NCBI RefSeq assembly: GCF_021117425.1
Contig: NZ_CP088298.1
Coordinates: 3,100,001-3,164,000, forward strand
From: Brevibacterium zhoupengii
GTDB taxonomy: Bacteria; Actinomycetota; Actinomycetes; Actinomycetales; Brevibacteriaceae
Length of the DNA stretch: 64,000 nt
Direction: 5' to 3'
Under the pieces are notes generated by a model that was given only the letters and a program-made list of their open reading frames with translations, was not told the DNA's origin and did not search any database. Positions 1 through 8,539 of this stretch are shown piece after piece. Position numbers and translations under genes: made by a program. Numbering within the stretch: position 1 is the stretch's first letter; the number at the start of each line of letters is the position of its first letter.

Positions 1-2
1 TC

Positions 3-803
3 GGCCAAGGCCTGTCGATGTCGGCGACGCCCGAGCCACGGGGGCATGCCATCGAGCTGCGCATCAACGCCGAAGACCCGGGACGTGGCTTCCTGCCGAC
101 TCCGGGCCGCATCGATGTGCTCAACGCCCCGGGCGGTCCCGGCGTGCGCTGGGATGCGGGAGTCCGGGCCGGTGACATGGTGCAGCCGGCCTTCGATTCG
201 CTGTTCGCCAAACTCATCGTCCACGGCCCTGACCGTGCCTCCGCGATCGCGCGCACAGTGACCGCGGCGAAGGAGCTGCGGGTCGACGGCGTTGCGACTG
301 TGCTTCCGTGTTCCTTGGCGATATTGACCGATCCTGCGTTCACGGGTGATGAGCTCGGCATTCATACGCAGTGGATCGAATCCGAGCTCCTCCCCCGGCT
401 GACGACACAGCCTCGGCCTGCGCCGGCGTCCGAGTCTTCGCTGACGCGTGTGACCATCGAAATCGACGGCAAGCTCTCCAGCCTCGGCCTGCCGAGTGCA
501 CTGCTGGCCGCATTGGGCAGCGCCGGTGGCGGGGCTACCAGTGCTGGCGATGGTGGTGCTGGTGGAACTGGCTCTGAAGGTGGCGCCACGGAGACCGGTG
601 GTGTCAGTGCTCCGGTGCCCGGTAACCTCGTCGACTATCTCATCGCCGACGGCGCCGAGGTGGCCGAGGGGGACGATGTCGCTGTGCTGTCGGCGATGAA
701 GATGGAGACCCGAGTGCAGGCGCCCAGCGCCGGAAGACTGAAACAGCTCTCGAAGGTCGGTGACATGGTGGCCGTCGGCGAGGTCTTCGCTCGAATCGAG
801 TGA
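3..803 (+). CDS. Biotin-dependent acyl-CoA carboxylase alpha subunit, C-terminal part (partial)
   Basis: This is the 3' portion of a carboxylase alpha chain that feeds a biotinylated carrier domain to a carboxyltransferase (acetyl-/propionyl-CoA carboxylase type). The frame is open to the left edge, so the ATG at 18 is internal. The first ~120 residues match the biotin-carboxylase C-terminal domain (HAIELRINAEDP, FLPTPGRI, FDSLFAKLIVHG). A Gly/Ala/Thr-rich flexible linker follows at about residues 163-195. The biotinyl domain ends the protein, with the biotin-accepting Lys in SAMKMET (codons at about 691-711). The ATP-grasp half lies outside the window. Subunit class is certain; the exact acyl-CoA substrate cannot be told from this fragment. 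Confidence 0.93.
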   Translation, partial: GQGLSMSATPEPRGHAIELRINAEDPGRGFLPTPGRIDVLNAPGGPGVRWDAGVRAGDMVQPAFDSLFAKLIVHGPDRASAIARTVTAAKELRVDGVATVLPCSLAILTDPAFTGDELGIHTQWIESELLPRLTTQPRPAPASESSLTRVTIEIDGKLSSLGLPSALLAALGSAGGGATSAGDGGAGGTGSEGGATETGGVSAPVPGNLVDYLIADGAEVAEGDDVAVLSAMKMETRVQAPSAGRLKQLSKVGDMVAVGEVFARIE

Positions 804-887
804 GGCTGAACCGTGTCGGGGTCTCGGACTAGAGTGGGTACTGAACTGAGAACTTCTGAGAAGTTGAGAACGAGAAGAGGAGACACT

Positions 888-1361
888 ATGCCACGTCTGT
901 CAGTCGGCGACACCGCCCCGGATTTCACTCTGAGCAATCAGGACGGGAAGTCGGTGACCCTCAGCGAGTTCAAGGGGCAGCGGGTCGTCGTCTACTTCTA
1001 CCCAGCTGCCATGACTCCCGGCTGCACGACCGAGGCCTGCGACTTCCGTGATTCGCTCTCGGCGCTCTCCGCTGCCGGGCTGGTCGTCCTGGGCATCTCG
1101 CCTGACAAGCCGGAGAAGCTGAAGAAGTTCGCTGAGAAGGAGAGCCTGAACTTCGACCTCCTCTCCGACCCCGACAAGACCATGATGGAAGCCTGGGGTG
1201 CTTTCGGGGAGAAGAAGAACTACGGCAAGGTCGTCCAGGGCGTCATCCGCTCCACGCTCGTCATCGATGCCGACGGCGCTGTGGAACTGGCGCAGTACAA
1301 CGTCAAGGCCACCGGTCACGTTGCTCGTGTGCGCAAGGCACTGGGAATCGACGCGGCCTGA
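888..1361 (+). CDS. bcp: Bcp-type thioredoxin-dependent peroxiredoxin
   Basis: A 157-aa cytoplasmic thiol peroxidase that reduces H2O2 and organic hydroperoxides using thioredoxin or similar. The family motif is clear: peroxidatic Cys46 and resolving Cys51 in PGCTTEACDFRD, spaced as in E. coli Bcp, preceded by APDFTL and followed by the GISPD segment. The open frame extends upstream to 813, but the ATG at 888 has a good ribosome site (GAAGAGGAG) and gives the normal family length, so it is preferred. It stands alone between the carboxylase and tRNA-Leu. Confidence 0.95.
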   Translation: MPRLSVGDTAPDFTLSNQDGKSVTLSEFKGQRVVVYFYPAAMTPGCTTEACDFRDSLSALSAAGLVVLGISPDKPEKLKKFAEKESLNFDLLSDPDKTMMEAWGAFGEKKNYGKVVQGVIRSTLVIDADGAVELAQYNVKATGHVARVRKALGIDAA

Positions 1362-1442
1362 CCGGCAGCGACTCATGATCGGCAGCGTCGCCTGACCGTT
1401 TTCAGCAACGCGCCCTCACCCTGCTAATCTTGAGGGCGTCGC

Positions 1443-1524
<82 letters not shown>

Positions 1525-1538
1525 CAGAACGGAAATCG

Positions 1539-1577
1539 GCCCCTGGCTGGGAAAATATCTTCCCGGCCAGGGGCTTT
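1539..1577 (+). terminator. Intrinsic terminator after tRNA-Leu
   Basis: 13-bp stem (1539-1551 with 1562-1574, one G-U pair) with a 10-nt loop, followed by TTTG. It sits 14 nt after the tRNA and probably ends its transcript. Confidence 0.8.
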
Positions 1578-1675
1578 GTCGCATATTCTTGCAATACATG
1601 TCGCTTTGCATTGCTCACATGTCACCCCGCAGATCCAATCACCCCGAAGATCCATGAGGAAAGGTTCGGACAGCC

Positions 1676-2152
1676 ATGGCAGATTCGTCGACCACTTCCG
1701 TTCGCCCTGTTGAACCGACAGACGAGACTCGCTGGCGTGAGCTCTTCCGCGGCTACCGCGAGTTCTATCACCTGCCGGAGTCCGAGGAGGTCGTCTCCCG
1801 GGTGTGGAGTTGGCTCATGGATGCCGAGCACGAAAGCCAGGGCTTGGTCGCCGAGGCGGATGGTCGTATCGTCGCAATCGCAGATTTCCGGAGATTCTCG
1901 CGCCCATCGACTGGGACGGGCGGTCTCTGGCTCGATGACCTCTTCACCGATCCCGAGGCTCGCGGCACAGGTTCCGGACGCGCGCTCATCGCCCGTCTCC
2001 AGGAGATCGCTGCGGCCGAGGGACGTTCGGTCGTCCGCTGGATCACCGCGGACGACAATGATCAGGCACAGATCCTCTATGACAAGGTGGCGACGAAGAC
2101 TCACTGGCTCACCTACGATGCGAAGCCTCTCAGTCCGGTTTCGACCGATTGA
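1676..2152 (+). CDS. GNAT-family N-acetyltransferase
   Basis: 158-aa acetyl-CoA-dependent acetyltransferase. The acetyl-CoA binding motif A is visible as LFTDPEARGTGSGRALI (about residues 88-104), followed by the helix and the C-terminal D-N-xxAQxLYDKV segment typical of the fold. The acceptor substrate is unknown. The start at 1676 has GAGGAAAGG upstream. The 3' end overlaps the convergent MerR gene by 23 nt. Confidence 0.9.
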   Translation: MADSSTTSVRPVEPTDETRWRELFRGYREFYHLPESEEVVSRVWSWLMDAEHESQGLVAEADGRIVAIADFRRFSRPSTGTGGLWLDDLFTDPEARGTGSGRALIARLQEIAAAEGRSVVRWITADDNDQAQILYDKVATKTHWLTYDAKPLSPVSTD

Positions 2153-2783
2153 GACTCTGCACGGCGTACTGTTGGGCGAAGTGCTGCTGAGCGAGGAGCA
2201 CCAGCGCATCGAGTAAGGGCCGGCGAAGCACACTGCCCAACACGACCCGTCGGATCTTCTCCTCGACGTGCTGGGCAGCGCCGATGGCCTCGAGATCGGA
2301 TCGACCGACCATTTCCGCAGCCTGAGCATAGTCTCCCAAGCGATCAAGAATCGCGGTGAGATCCTCGGCGTGCAGCTCATCGACTGCGCTCACTGCCGCC
2401 TGATAGGCAGGCGATGCCGGTTCACAGAGCCATCCGCGTTCTGCGATCACGCGGTCTAAGACCGGTGCGGCTTCGACCGCCTTCGGTGCGGAGTCTCCGA
2501 GAAGCACATCCTGGGTCACGGCCATGGCATCAAGGACTGATGACTCCCCAGTCACGGCCTCCACCACATCGCGGACCTTAGACAGCGGGAGTCCGGCCAC
2601 GGTGGTCAGCGCACGAATCAGCCGGAGCCGCGACAGGTGGTCATCGCCGTAGACAGCCTGATTCACGCTCGTTCGCCGCCCCTGCTGCAGCAGCCCCTCG
2701 CGCAGGTAGTACTTGATCGTGGCCACGCTCAGCTCCGAACGTCGCGCCAACTCGGCCATGCGCATCTCAGTCGCTTCCGCCAT
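2130..2783 (-). CDS. MerR-family transcriptional regulator
   Basis: 217-aa DNA-binding protein. An N-terminal MerR winged HTH lies at residues 7-75 (MAELARRSELSVATIKYYLREGLL, then the second recognition region HLSRLRLIRAL). It is followed by a coiled dimerisation helix and an uncharacterised ~130-aa C-terminal domain rather than a short metal-binding loop. It is divergent from the membrane protein at 2870 with two inverted repeats between them, so it most likely controls that gene and itself. The effector is unknown; no cysteine metal site is seen. Confidence 0.9.
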   Translation of the reverse strand: MAEATEMRMAELARRSELSVATIKYYLREGLLQQGRRTSVNQAVYGDDHLSRLRLIRALTTVAGLPLSKVRDVVEAVTGESSVLDAMAVTQDVLLGDSAPKAVEAAPVLDRVIAERGWLCEPASPAYQAAVSAVDELHAEDLTAILDRLGDYAQAAEMVGRSDLEAIGAAQHVEEKIRRVVLGSVLRRPLLDALVLLAQQHFAQQYAVQSLNRSKPD

Positions 2784-2800
2784 ACGAATCTCCTTCGAGG

Positions 2801-2845
2801 TATTGCACGTTCAATACAGATACTACTACTATCTATTACAGATAG
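2801..2845. promoter_or_regulatory. Divergent promoter region with two inverted repeats (candidate MerR operators)
   Basis: Between the MerR gene and the membrane gene there is a 16-bp near-palindrome (2801-2816, TATTGCACGTTCAATA, one mismatched pair) and a 6-bp-arm repeat CTATCT...AGATAG (2829-2845). The stretch is unusually A+T-rich for this genome, as expected for a divergent promoter. Assignment to the MerR protein rests on position. Confidence 0.55.
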
Positions 2846-2869
2846 TTCCACTACCCATGAGGAGATATC

Positions 2870-3310
2870 GTGGACATCATCGAAATCGCAGCCATCCTGG
2901 TCATCGGATTCGTCGGTTCGGCAGAGTTCGGCTCGGCGACCCTCGTCCACCCGGTGATCCGCAGACTGGAAAAAGACGACCAGCTGACGTTTGAGAAGGG
3001 GCTGCTGAGAACCTTCGGACGAGTCATGCCCATCGGAATGACAGTGGCAACCGTCCTCGGCATCATCGTCGCGATCAATGACCCATCGGCATGGCTTGTC
3101 GTCGCGGCCATCAGCCTCAGCATTGCGCTCATCGTCACGATCATCGGCAATGTTCCGATCAATCTCCGCACCAGCCGCATCACCGAAGAGACCGCGCCCG
3201 AGGGGTTCATCGCGATGCGCAGACGCTGGGATGCCTCTCAGATCGTTCGGGCGTCAACGCAGCTCATCGGCTTCGTCCTTGTCACGATCGGCATCGTCAC
3301 TGCCGCGTGA
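2870..3310 (+). CDS. Small integral membrane protein, DUF1772-like
   Basis: 146-aa protein with four predicted membrane helices (about residues 4-22, 56-74, 79-99, 125-144). The central loop NLRTSRITEETAPEGFIAMRRRWDASQIVRAS has the N-W-R-R pattern common in DUF1772/anthrone-oxygenase-like membrane proteins. Biochemical function is not established. A GTG start is used with GAGGAGAT immediately upstream. It is divergent from, and probably regulated by, the MerR protein. Confidence 0.8.
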   Translation: MDIIEIAAILVIGFVGSAEFGSATLVHPVIRRLEKDDQLTFEKGLLRTFGRVMPIGMTVATVLGIIVAINDPSAWLVVAAISLSIALIVTIIGNVPINLRTSRITEETAPEGFIAMRRRWDASQIVRASTQLIGFVLVTIGIVTAA

Positions 3311-3348
3311 TCGACGCATGCTCAAGCTCCCCGCACCTGGCGGGAGGA

Positions 3349-3987
3349 TCAGGACATGCGATGGCGCAGCTCGTCGGCACCTTCCCCACGCAGGGCGGCG
3401 GCGAAGGTGGGTCGTCCAGCTAGAGCCATCACCAGATCGAGAAGCTTCCCTGCGACCAACGGCCCGCTGCCAATTCTGAAGTCGACGTCGTCGGCTTCAA
3501 GCGACAGACCCTTAACGAGGGTCTTGCTGTTGACCGCGAAGTCCTTTGTCGCGAAAAAGCGAGCGACCTCGCAAAGCGCCTTCTCATCAGGGAGGAGAGT
3601 CTGGCCTAGCGGCGAAGCGATGTCCTGGCCGTGGACAATCACTTCGCCGAGGAATGCCGGATAGTCCTTCGTCGGAGCGATCGTGGCGGTGATCGAGTCG
3701 TGGAAGATGCTGAGAGTCTCTTCTGGGGTGCGGCCCTGGTATTGCGAGAGCAGGCGAGCGTTGTGCTTGGCCGCGTTGAATCCGGCGGCGACGATGCTGC
3801 GAACCCACGCCCATCTGCCGGTGTTCGCAGCGGCGCTGAGATGAGCAACCACCTGCTCGATGGTCCAGTCAGAACACAGCGACAGTGCCCGCCACTGTGC
3901 TGCGGTGAGGCCGTCAAGGAGACTCACCAGGCGTGCGCGTTCGGTGTGGATGAGTGTCCAATAGCCCGAGTCCCTCACAGGGGTCAC
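3349..3987 (-). CDS. Mycothiol-dependent maleylpyruvate-isomerase-like (DinB_2) protein
   Basis: 212-aa member of the TIGR03083-type family, which adopts a DinB four-helix fold and often uses mycothiol. The metal-ligand histidines of the family are recognisable in QVVAHLSAAA (about residue 51) and EVIVHGQDI (about residue 138). The actual substrate is unknown. It lies 13 nt downstream of the GntR gene on the same strand and is probably co-transcribed with it. Presence of this family fits an actinobacterial host. Confidence 0.8.
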   Translation of the reverse strand: MTPVRDSGYWTLIHTERARLVSLLDGLTAAQWRALSLCSDWTIEQVVAHLSAAANTGRWAWVRSIVAAGFNAAKHNARLLSQYQGRTPEETLSIFHDSITATIAPTKDYPAFLGEVIVHGQDIASPLGQTLLPDEKALCEVARFFATKDFAVNSKTLVKGLSLEADDVDFRIGSGPLVAGKLLDLVMALAGRPTFAAALRGEGADELRHRMS

Positions 3988-4000
3988 CTCACCTTCATAG

Positions 4001-4759
4001 TCAGTGGCCGAGGCCGACGAACATCTCTCGACGCAGTGCGTCTACGTGAATGCGCGCGATGTCGACGGCCGCCATCGGGTCGTGGGCGCGAAAGGCGGCC
4101 ACGAGCCGAGCATGATGGTCGCGGCCCTCATCGAGCTGGTCCTGCGGATAGGGAACGAAATACTTGGTCAGTGCCTCATAGCAGGCGAGATAGGTGGGCA
4201 CTTCCGGAAGGCCGCTGATCTCGGCGCACAAGCGGTGGAAGCGAGTGTCGGGGATGTGGTGCTCGTGCCAATCGGCGGCGTTCTTCGACTGCAGAATGAG
4301 ATCGTCGAGTTCATCGCACTGCGCCGCCGTCGCGCGCTGTGCGGCCGCAACGACAATCGCGCTCTCCATCAGGCTGCGCTGATCGATGAGCCGGAGAATC
4401 GACTGCTCGTCGGCCCGATAGGCCGTGACTGAGGAGTCATTGAGCGCCGGTGGTTCGTCGGCGACGAAGGTTCCGCCCCCGCGCCCGCGACGGCGCACCA
4501 GGACACCGTCGTCGACCAGGCTCTCCAAGGCACGGCGTGCGGTGATGTGGCTGACCTCGAGGCCCCCGGCGATGAGCTCAGTGCGGGGCAGCTTGCTTCC
4601 CGGCGCCAGCAGCGCATGCTCGATCGACAGGAGAACTCGAGCTCGGACAGTATCGACGGCCGAGAGCCGAGTGACCGCAGCAGATCCCGGAGCTGTGAAC
4701 AGAGCCTGGTCGACCTCATGGGTCTCCCGGTTCGAGGCACGCGAATTTTTTCCCGCCAT
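4001..4759 (-). CDS. GntR-family regulator with FCD ligand-binding domain
   Basis: 252 aa. The N-terminal winged HTH at about residues 36-100 includes the recognition helix EVSHITARRALESLVDDGVLVRR. The C-terminal all-helical FCD domain carries D-x-x-FHRLCAEISG, and its metal/ligand residues continue in DHHARLVAAF and ARIHVDALRREMF. FadR-type regulators of this class sense small carboxylates or amino-acid derivatives. It diverges from a nitrilase-permease pair across a perfect palindrome, so it very likely controls uptake and hydrolysis of that substrate. Confidence 0.92.
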   Translation of the reverse strand: MAGKNSRASNRETHEVDQALFTAPGSAAVTRLSAVDTVRARVLLSIEHALLAPGSKLPRTELIAGGLEVSHITARRALESLVDDGVLVRRRGRGGGTFVADEPPALNDSSVTAYRADEQSILRLIDQRSLMESAIVVAAAQRATAAQCDELDDLILQSKNAADWHEHHIPDTRFHRLCAEISGLPEVPTYLACYEALTKYFVPYPQDQLDEGRDHHARLVAAFRAHDPMAAVDIARIHVDALRREMFVGLGH

Positions 4760-4788
4760 GTGTTGAGTCTATCGGCTCACGAGTTTAT

Positions 4789-4807
4789 AGTGTTCAAAAT
4801 GAACACT
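4789..4807. promoter_or_regulatory. Perfect 8-3-8 operator, candidate GntR site
   Basis: AGTGTTCA-AAA-TGAACACT is a perfect inverted repeat midway between the divergent GntR and nitrilase starts. Length and symmetry fit a FadR-subfamily operator, and its position would let bound repressor block both promoters. Confidence 0.75.
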
Positions 4808-4830
4808 TATGTTGAGCGAAGGAGCTTCCG

Positions 4831-5715
4831 GTGCCACAGAGAGAACTGAGCGTCGGACTTGCTCAGCGCACTCCGCTCCACGGCTCGAATGTGCTGGCCG
4901 AGCTGCACGCGGACGTCGAACGCACGCTTACAGCCCATCCTGACCTCGACATGCTCGTCTATCCGGAGCTCCATCTCCAGGGAGTCGACCACCTGCCGAA
5001 CAAGGAACAACCGGCCGCGCTCGCACAGATGGCCATGCCCCTCGACGACCCCTTCGTGGCGAGGATCGGCGAATTGGCCGCTGCATTCGGCATCTGGCTG
5101 TGCCCAGGAAGCATCGGCGAGACGACCAGCACACACGCGCAGTACAACACCCAGCTCCTCTTCTCCCCCGACGGGACGCTTGTCGCCAGCTATCGCAAGA
5201 TGTTCCCGTGGCGGCCCTTCGAACCCCACCTCCCCGGAACGGAATTCGTCGTCGCCCCGATCGACGGCCACGGCGTTCTCGGTCTATCGAACTGCTATGA
5301 CGCCTGGTTCCCCGAACATTCGCGCCATCTGACATGGATGGGCGCCGACGCCATCATCAACATCGTCAAGACCACTAGCCAGGACCGCGATCAGGAGCTC
5401 GTCCTCGCCCGCGCCAATGCGATCGTCAATCAGGTCTACATGCTCAGCGTCAACTGTGCCGAACCAGTCGGGCGCGGCCTCAGCATCGCCGTCGACCCTG
5501 AGGGACATGTCCTCGCCGAGGCGGGGGCCGGTGAGGACACCCTCGTCGTTCGCGTGGACTCCGGCCACATCCAGCGCGTGCGGGCTCGGGGCACTGCCGG
5601 GACCAACCGAATCTGGTCGCAGTTCGCCCCAAACGACGAACCGATCCCGCTGCCGCTCTACGACGGACGGATCGAACCCAAGCAATGGTCGCCCCACTAT
5701 CGCGGGCACGACTGA
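4831..5715 (+). CDS. Carbon-nitrogen hydrolase (nitrilase superfamily)
   Basis: 294-aa amidase of the nitrilase fold. The Glu-Lys-Cys triad is complete: Glu46 in VYPELHL, Lys123 in SYRKMFPW and Cys155 in GLSNCYDAWFPE. These enzymes hydrolyse amides, N-carbamoyl compounds or nitriles. GTG start with GAAGGAGC upstream. The permease begins about 90 nt downstream on the same strand and probably imports the substrate. The Cys-Tyr-Asp-Ala-Trp-Phe-Pro-Glu context suggests an aliphatic amidase or carbamoylase rather than a classical nitrilase; the substrate is not determinable here. Confidence 0.9.
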   Translation: MPQRELSVGLAQRTPLHGSNVLAELHADVERTLTAHPDLDMLVYPELHLQGVDHLPNKEQPAALAQMAMPLDDPFVARIGELAAAFGIWLCPGSIGETTSTHAQYNTQLLFSPDGTLVASYRKMFPWRPFEPHLPGTEFVVAPIDGHGVLGLSNCYDAWFPEHSRHLTWMGADAIINIVKTTSQDRDQELVLARANAIVNQVYMLSVNCAEPVGRGLSIAVDPEGHVLAEAGAGEDTLVVRVDSGHIQRVRARGTAGTNRIWSQFAPNDEPIPLPLYDGRIEPKQWSPHYRGHD

Positions 5716-5803
5716 GCCGAACGCCGACCCCAGCGCAGATTCCCGACTCACCGTCGCACCACCTCGGCGGCCCTATGTCATCACTGAGAACAATGGAGTA
5801 ATC

Positions 5804-7150
5804 ATGTCAGACACCGTCACGCTCAAACGGACTCTCAAGCTGCCCTCGCTCGTCATCTTCGGCCTTGCGTATCTCACGCCGCTGATCGTCCTCGGCATCT
5901 TCGGAGTCATCGCCTCTGAAACCGGAGGTGCAAGTGCCAGCGCCTACCTCCTCGCGTTGGTCGCCATGCTCTTCACTGCCAACAGCTATGGCCGTATGGC
6001 CGCGGCCTATCCGGTCGCAGGCTCTGCCTACACGTATGTACGAAAGACGATCGACGGCAGAGTCGGATTCCTCGTCGGATGGGCAACCATGCTCGACTAC
6101 CTGTTTCTGCCGATGGTCATCTGGCTCATCGGCGGCTCGTACCTGCAGGCGCAGTTCCCCGGGGTGCCGATGGCAGTATGGATCGTCGGCTTCATCATCC
6201 TCACCACGATCCTGAACATTGTCGGCATCAAGGTCGCCGATCGCGTCAATCTCATACTGATGTCCTTCCAGGTACTCGTCATCGTCTTCTTCGTCGCGCT
6301 CTCTCTTGCCGATGTCGTCGGCACTCAGGGCGGACCCGGACTGCTCAGCGCGAGCCCGTTCACCGGAATCGGCTCAAGCGTCATCGCCATCGGCGGAGGT
6401 GCAGCGATCGCCGCGTACTCATTCCTCGGCTTCGACGCGGTGACGACATTCACCGAGGAGACCATCGATCCGCGGCGCACTGTGCCGAAGGCGATCATGC
6501 TCATCGCGATCATCGGCGGCGGCATCTTCGTCATCGTCGCCTATGCAGTTCAGCTGGTTCACCCCGGCGGAGTCTTCGAGAACTCAGATGCCGCCGGATT
6601 TGAGATCGCACAGCGAATCGGCGGCCACCTCTTCGGTGCAGTTTTCCTCGCCGCCCTCGTCATCGCCCAGTTCACCTCAGGTATTGCAGCACAAGCGGCG
6701 GGGAGTCGTCTGCTCTACGCCATGGGACGTGACGGGGTCCTTCCGCGGCGCTTCTTCGGCAAACTCAGCCCCCGCTTCCACACGCCGGTTCTCTCGCTCT
6801 TAGCTATTGCCGCAATTGGGCTGATCGCGATCTTTATGAACGTTGCCACCTCGACGTCGTTCATCAATTTCGGCGCATTCCTCGCGTTCATCATGGTCAA
6901 TGTCTCCGTCATCGTCTATTGGGCCAAAGAGCGCCGCGCGGGGCGTCATTGTGGGGTGGTCCTCTACCTGGTCTGCCCGATCATCGGAGTCATCGTCATC
7001 GGCTTCCTTGTCTCGCAGCTCGATGTCCATGCCGCCGCGCTCGGCTCGATCTGGCTGGTCATCGGCGCCGTGATCCTCGCGTTTACGACCAAGGGGTTTC
7101 GGACCCAGCCGTCCGAACTGGCACTCGATGAGGTGGAAGCCGCGGAGTAG
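5804..7150 (+). CDS. APC-superfamily amino acid permease
   Basis: 448-aa secondary transporter with about 12 membrane helices. The APC signature is at the N-terminus: LPSLVIFGLAYLTPLIVLGIFGVIASETGG (TM1), then TANSYGRMAAAYPVAGSAYTYV (TM2-3) and FLGFDAVTTFTEE in TM6. The open frame starts at 5417 inside the nitrilase gene, but the ATG at 5804 gives the canonical N-terminus. Position after the nitrilase and behind the GntR operator argues for import of that enzyme's substrate. Confidence 0.93.
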   Translation: MSDTVTLKRTLKLPSLVIFGLAYLTPLIVLGIFGVIASETGGASASAYLLALVAMLFTANSYGRMAAAYPVAGSAYTYVRKTIDGRVGFLVGWATMLDYLFLPMVIWLIGGSYLQAQFPGVPMAVWIVGFIILTTILNIVGIKVADRVNLILMSFQVLVIVFFVALSLADVVGTQGGPGLLSASPFTGIGSSVIAIGGGAAIAAYSFLGFDAVTTFTEETIDPRRTVPKAIMLIAIIGGGIFVIVAYAVQLVHPGGVFENSDAAGFEIAQRIGGHLFGAVFLAALVIAQFTSGIAAQAAGSRLLYAMGRDGVLPRRFFGKLSPRFHTPVLSLLAIAAIGLIAIFMNVATSTSFINFGAFLAFIMVNVSVIVYWAKERRAGRHCGVVLYLVCPIIGVIVIGFLVSQLDVHAAALGSIWLVIGAVILAFTTKGFRTQPSELALDEVEAAE

Positions 7151-7199
7151 TGTTGCGCACAGGGTGTCCGAGCGGATATTCGATGACGAAGGAGTCCTC

Positions 7200-7592
7200 A
7201 TGGCAGACGAATCACCCTCAACGATTTCGCCCAAGACGATAGTCAGGGACTATCACCACGCATGGACCAGCGGAGATGTCGATCGGGCCATGAGCTTCGT
7301 GGCTGATGACGTCTTCTGCAGGGCACCGGGAGTCGATCTCCGCGGCAAGGAAGCGTACCGGGAATTCATCGCGGGCTTCGCTCCGATGCTCACCGGAATC
7401 ACCGATATCGCAGACTTTGCCGACGACAACAGAGTCGCACTCTTCTACTATCCGGAGACAGCAACGACAGCAACCGCACCCGCGGCAGAATTCTTCACAG
7501 TCAGTGGGGGTTTGATCTGCGAGAGCGTTCTGATCTTTGATCGGCTCTCCTATGGCCCTCCCGACCAAGACGAACCGCACGAAATCGATTGA
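7200..7592 (+). CDS. SnoaL/NTF2-like domain protein
   Basis: 130-aa single-domain protein with the cone-shaped NTF2-like fold pattern (YHHAWTSGDVDRAMSFVADDVFCRAP, then GKEAYREFIAGF). Members are small enzymes or binding proteins of diverse function; nothing here fixes the role. Start ATG at 7200 with GAAGGAG upstream, in preference to 7128, which lies inside the permease gene. Confidence 0.8.
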   Translation: MADESPSTISPKTIVRDYHHAWTSGDVDRAMSFVADDVFCRAPGVDLRGKEAYREFIAGFAPMLTGITDIADFADDNRVALFYYPETATTATAPAAEFFTVSGGLICESVLIFDRLSYGPPDQDEPHEID

Positions 7593-7600
7593 GACTGACG

Positions 7601-7963
7601 ATGACACCTGCACAGAAGTCATTGGTCGGACGCATCAGAGCTGCGATCTCAGATAAGGCGCCAAGGCGAGAAGTGGCAATGATCGGTGGTTTGGCGTTCA
7701 TGGTCAACGAGAAGATGATTGTCAGTGCAGGCAAAGATGGGAACCTGCTTGTTCGGGTCCCGGCCGCTGACCACGAGCAGCTCCTCGAAGCGCCGGGCGC
7801 CTCTCAGGCCGAGATGGGAACCGGACGATCCATGGGCCCTGGGTGGATCACGGTAACCGCCGACCACCTCATCGACGATGATTCCCTTGCCTTTTGGATC
7901 TCGATTGCTCTTGAGAACAACAGCTCGGTCACGTCGAGACAGCCCGACACAGCCTCTGACTGA
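7601..7963 (+). CDS. TfoX N-terminal-domain protein
   Basis: 120-aa protein resembling the TfoX N-terminal domain (REVAMIGGLAFMVNEKMIVSAGKDGNLLVRVP, then GWITVTADHL), without the C-terminal helical domain of competence regulator TfoX. Stand-alone versions are widespread in actinobacteria and uncharacterised. It begins 8 nt after the preceding stop. A TTG at 7589 overlapping that stop is an alternative start. Confidence 0.8.
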   Translation: MTPAQKSLVGRIRAAISDKAPRREVAMIGGLAFMVNEKMIVSAGKDGNLLVRVPAADHEQLLEAPGASQAEMGTGRSMGPGWITVTADHLIDDDSLAFWISIALENNSSVTSRQPDTASD

Positions 7964-8002
7964 ATCTCCCGCTACAGCCTCCCACAGAGATTCCTCACGT
8001 CA

Positions 8003-8470
8003 TCAGGCTGCGAACATGAGCTCAAATCGCTCGCACACGATGAGCATATCTTCACTGAACACACCGGCGCCCTGACCGTACTCACGCCAAAACGCTTCGT
8101 GACTCGACCGCCAATGAGCCAGCGTTCGATCACCCTCCCCCTCGGAAAAGGCATGCTCAGCGCTGACGGCCGAGAAGGGCACACACTCAACTGCTGTGGT
8201 TTCGATGACTGCCCGTGGGTGACCGGAACCATCGAGGATGATGCTCAGATCGCCGGGTTCGGGAACGGAATCACCTTCGGCCTCAACGTCCAGCATCGAT
8301 GATGCAGTTCCGGTCTTCGTACCCGCAATGACCAGAGCGAGGAGCTCATCCGCGTGCTCAGAGGTTGCCCCAAACGCCCACGCCTCCGGCACCTCGCTCG
8401 GAAGCATCGGCACCGCAGTCCTCGCCTGGAGCCAAAAGTCCTCGATGCCTACCCCTTTTTCCATTCTCAC
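8003..8470 (-). CDS. ASCH-domain protein
   Basis: 155 aa. The ASCH (PUA-like) fold is recognisable from WAFGATSEHADELLALVIAGTKTGTASS near residue 32 and the PEPGDLSIILDGSGHPRAVIETT strand-turn-strand. ASCH proteins are predicted to bind RNA or act on modified nucleosides; some are N4-acetylcytidine amidohydrolases. Convergent with the TfoX-like gene. ATG at 8470 is used; 8464 is also possible. Confidence 0.82.
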   Translation of the reverse strand: MRMEKGVGIEDFWLQARTAVPMLPSEVPEAWAFGATSEHADELLALVIAGTKTGTASSMLDVEAEGDSVPEPGDLSIILDGSGHPRAVIETTAVECVPFSAVSAEHAFSEGEGDRTLAHWRSSHEAFWREYGQGAGVFSEDMLIVCERFELMFAA

Positions 8471-8507
8471 AGTCTAGTGATGCCGTTCCTCATACCCCGC
8501 CTATTGC

Positions 8508-8530
8508 AATAGTGTGCGACACACACTATT
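8508..8530. promoter_or_regulatory. Perfect 9-5-9 palindrome, PadR operator overlapping promoter
   Basis: AATAGTGTG-CGACA-CACACTATT, directly before the PadR gene. Its right half (CACTAT) is positioned as a -10 element for a transcript starting at about the ATG at 8540. A bound PadR dimer would therefore cover the promoter, consistent with the autoregulation usual in this family. Confidence 0.75.
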
Positions 8531-8539
8531 GTGTCAGAC

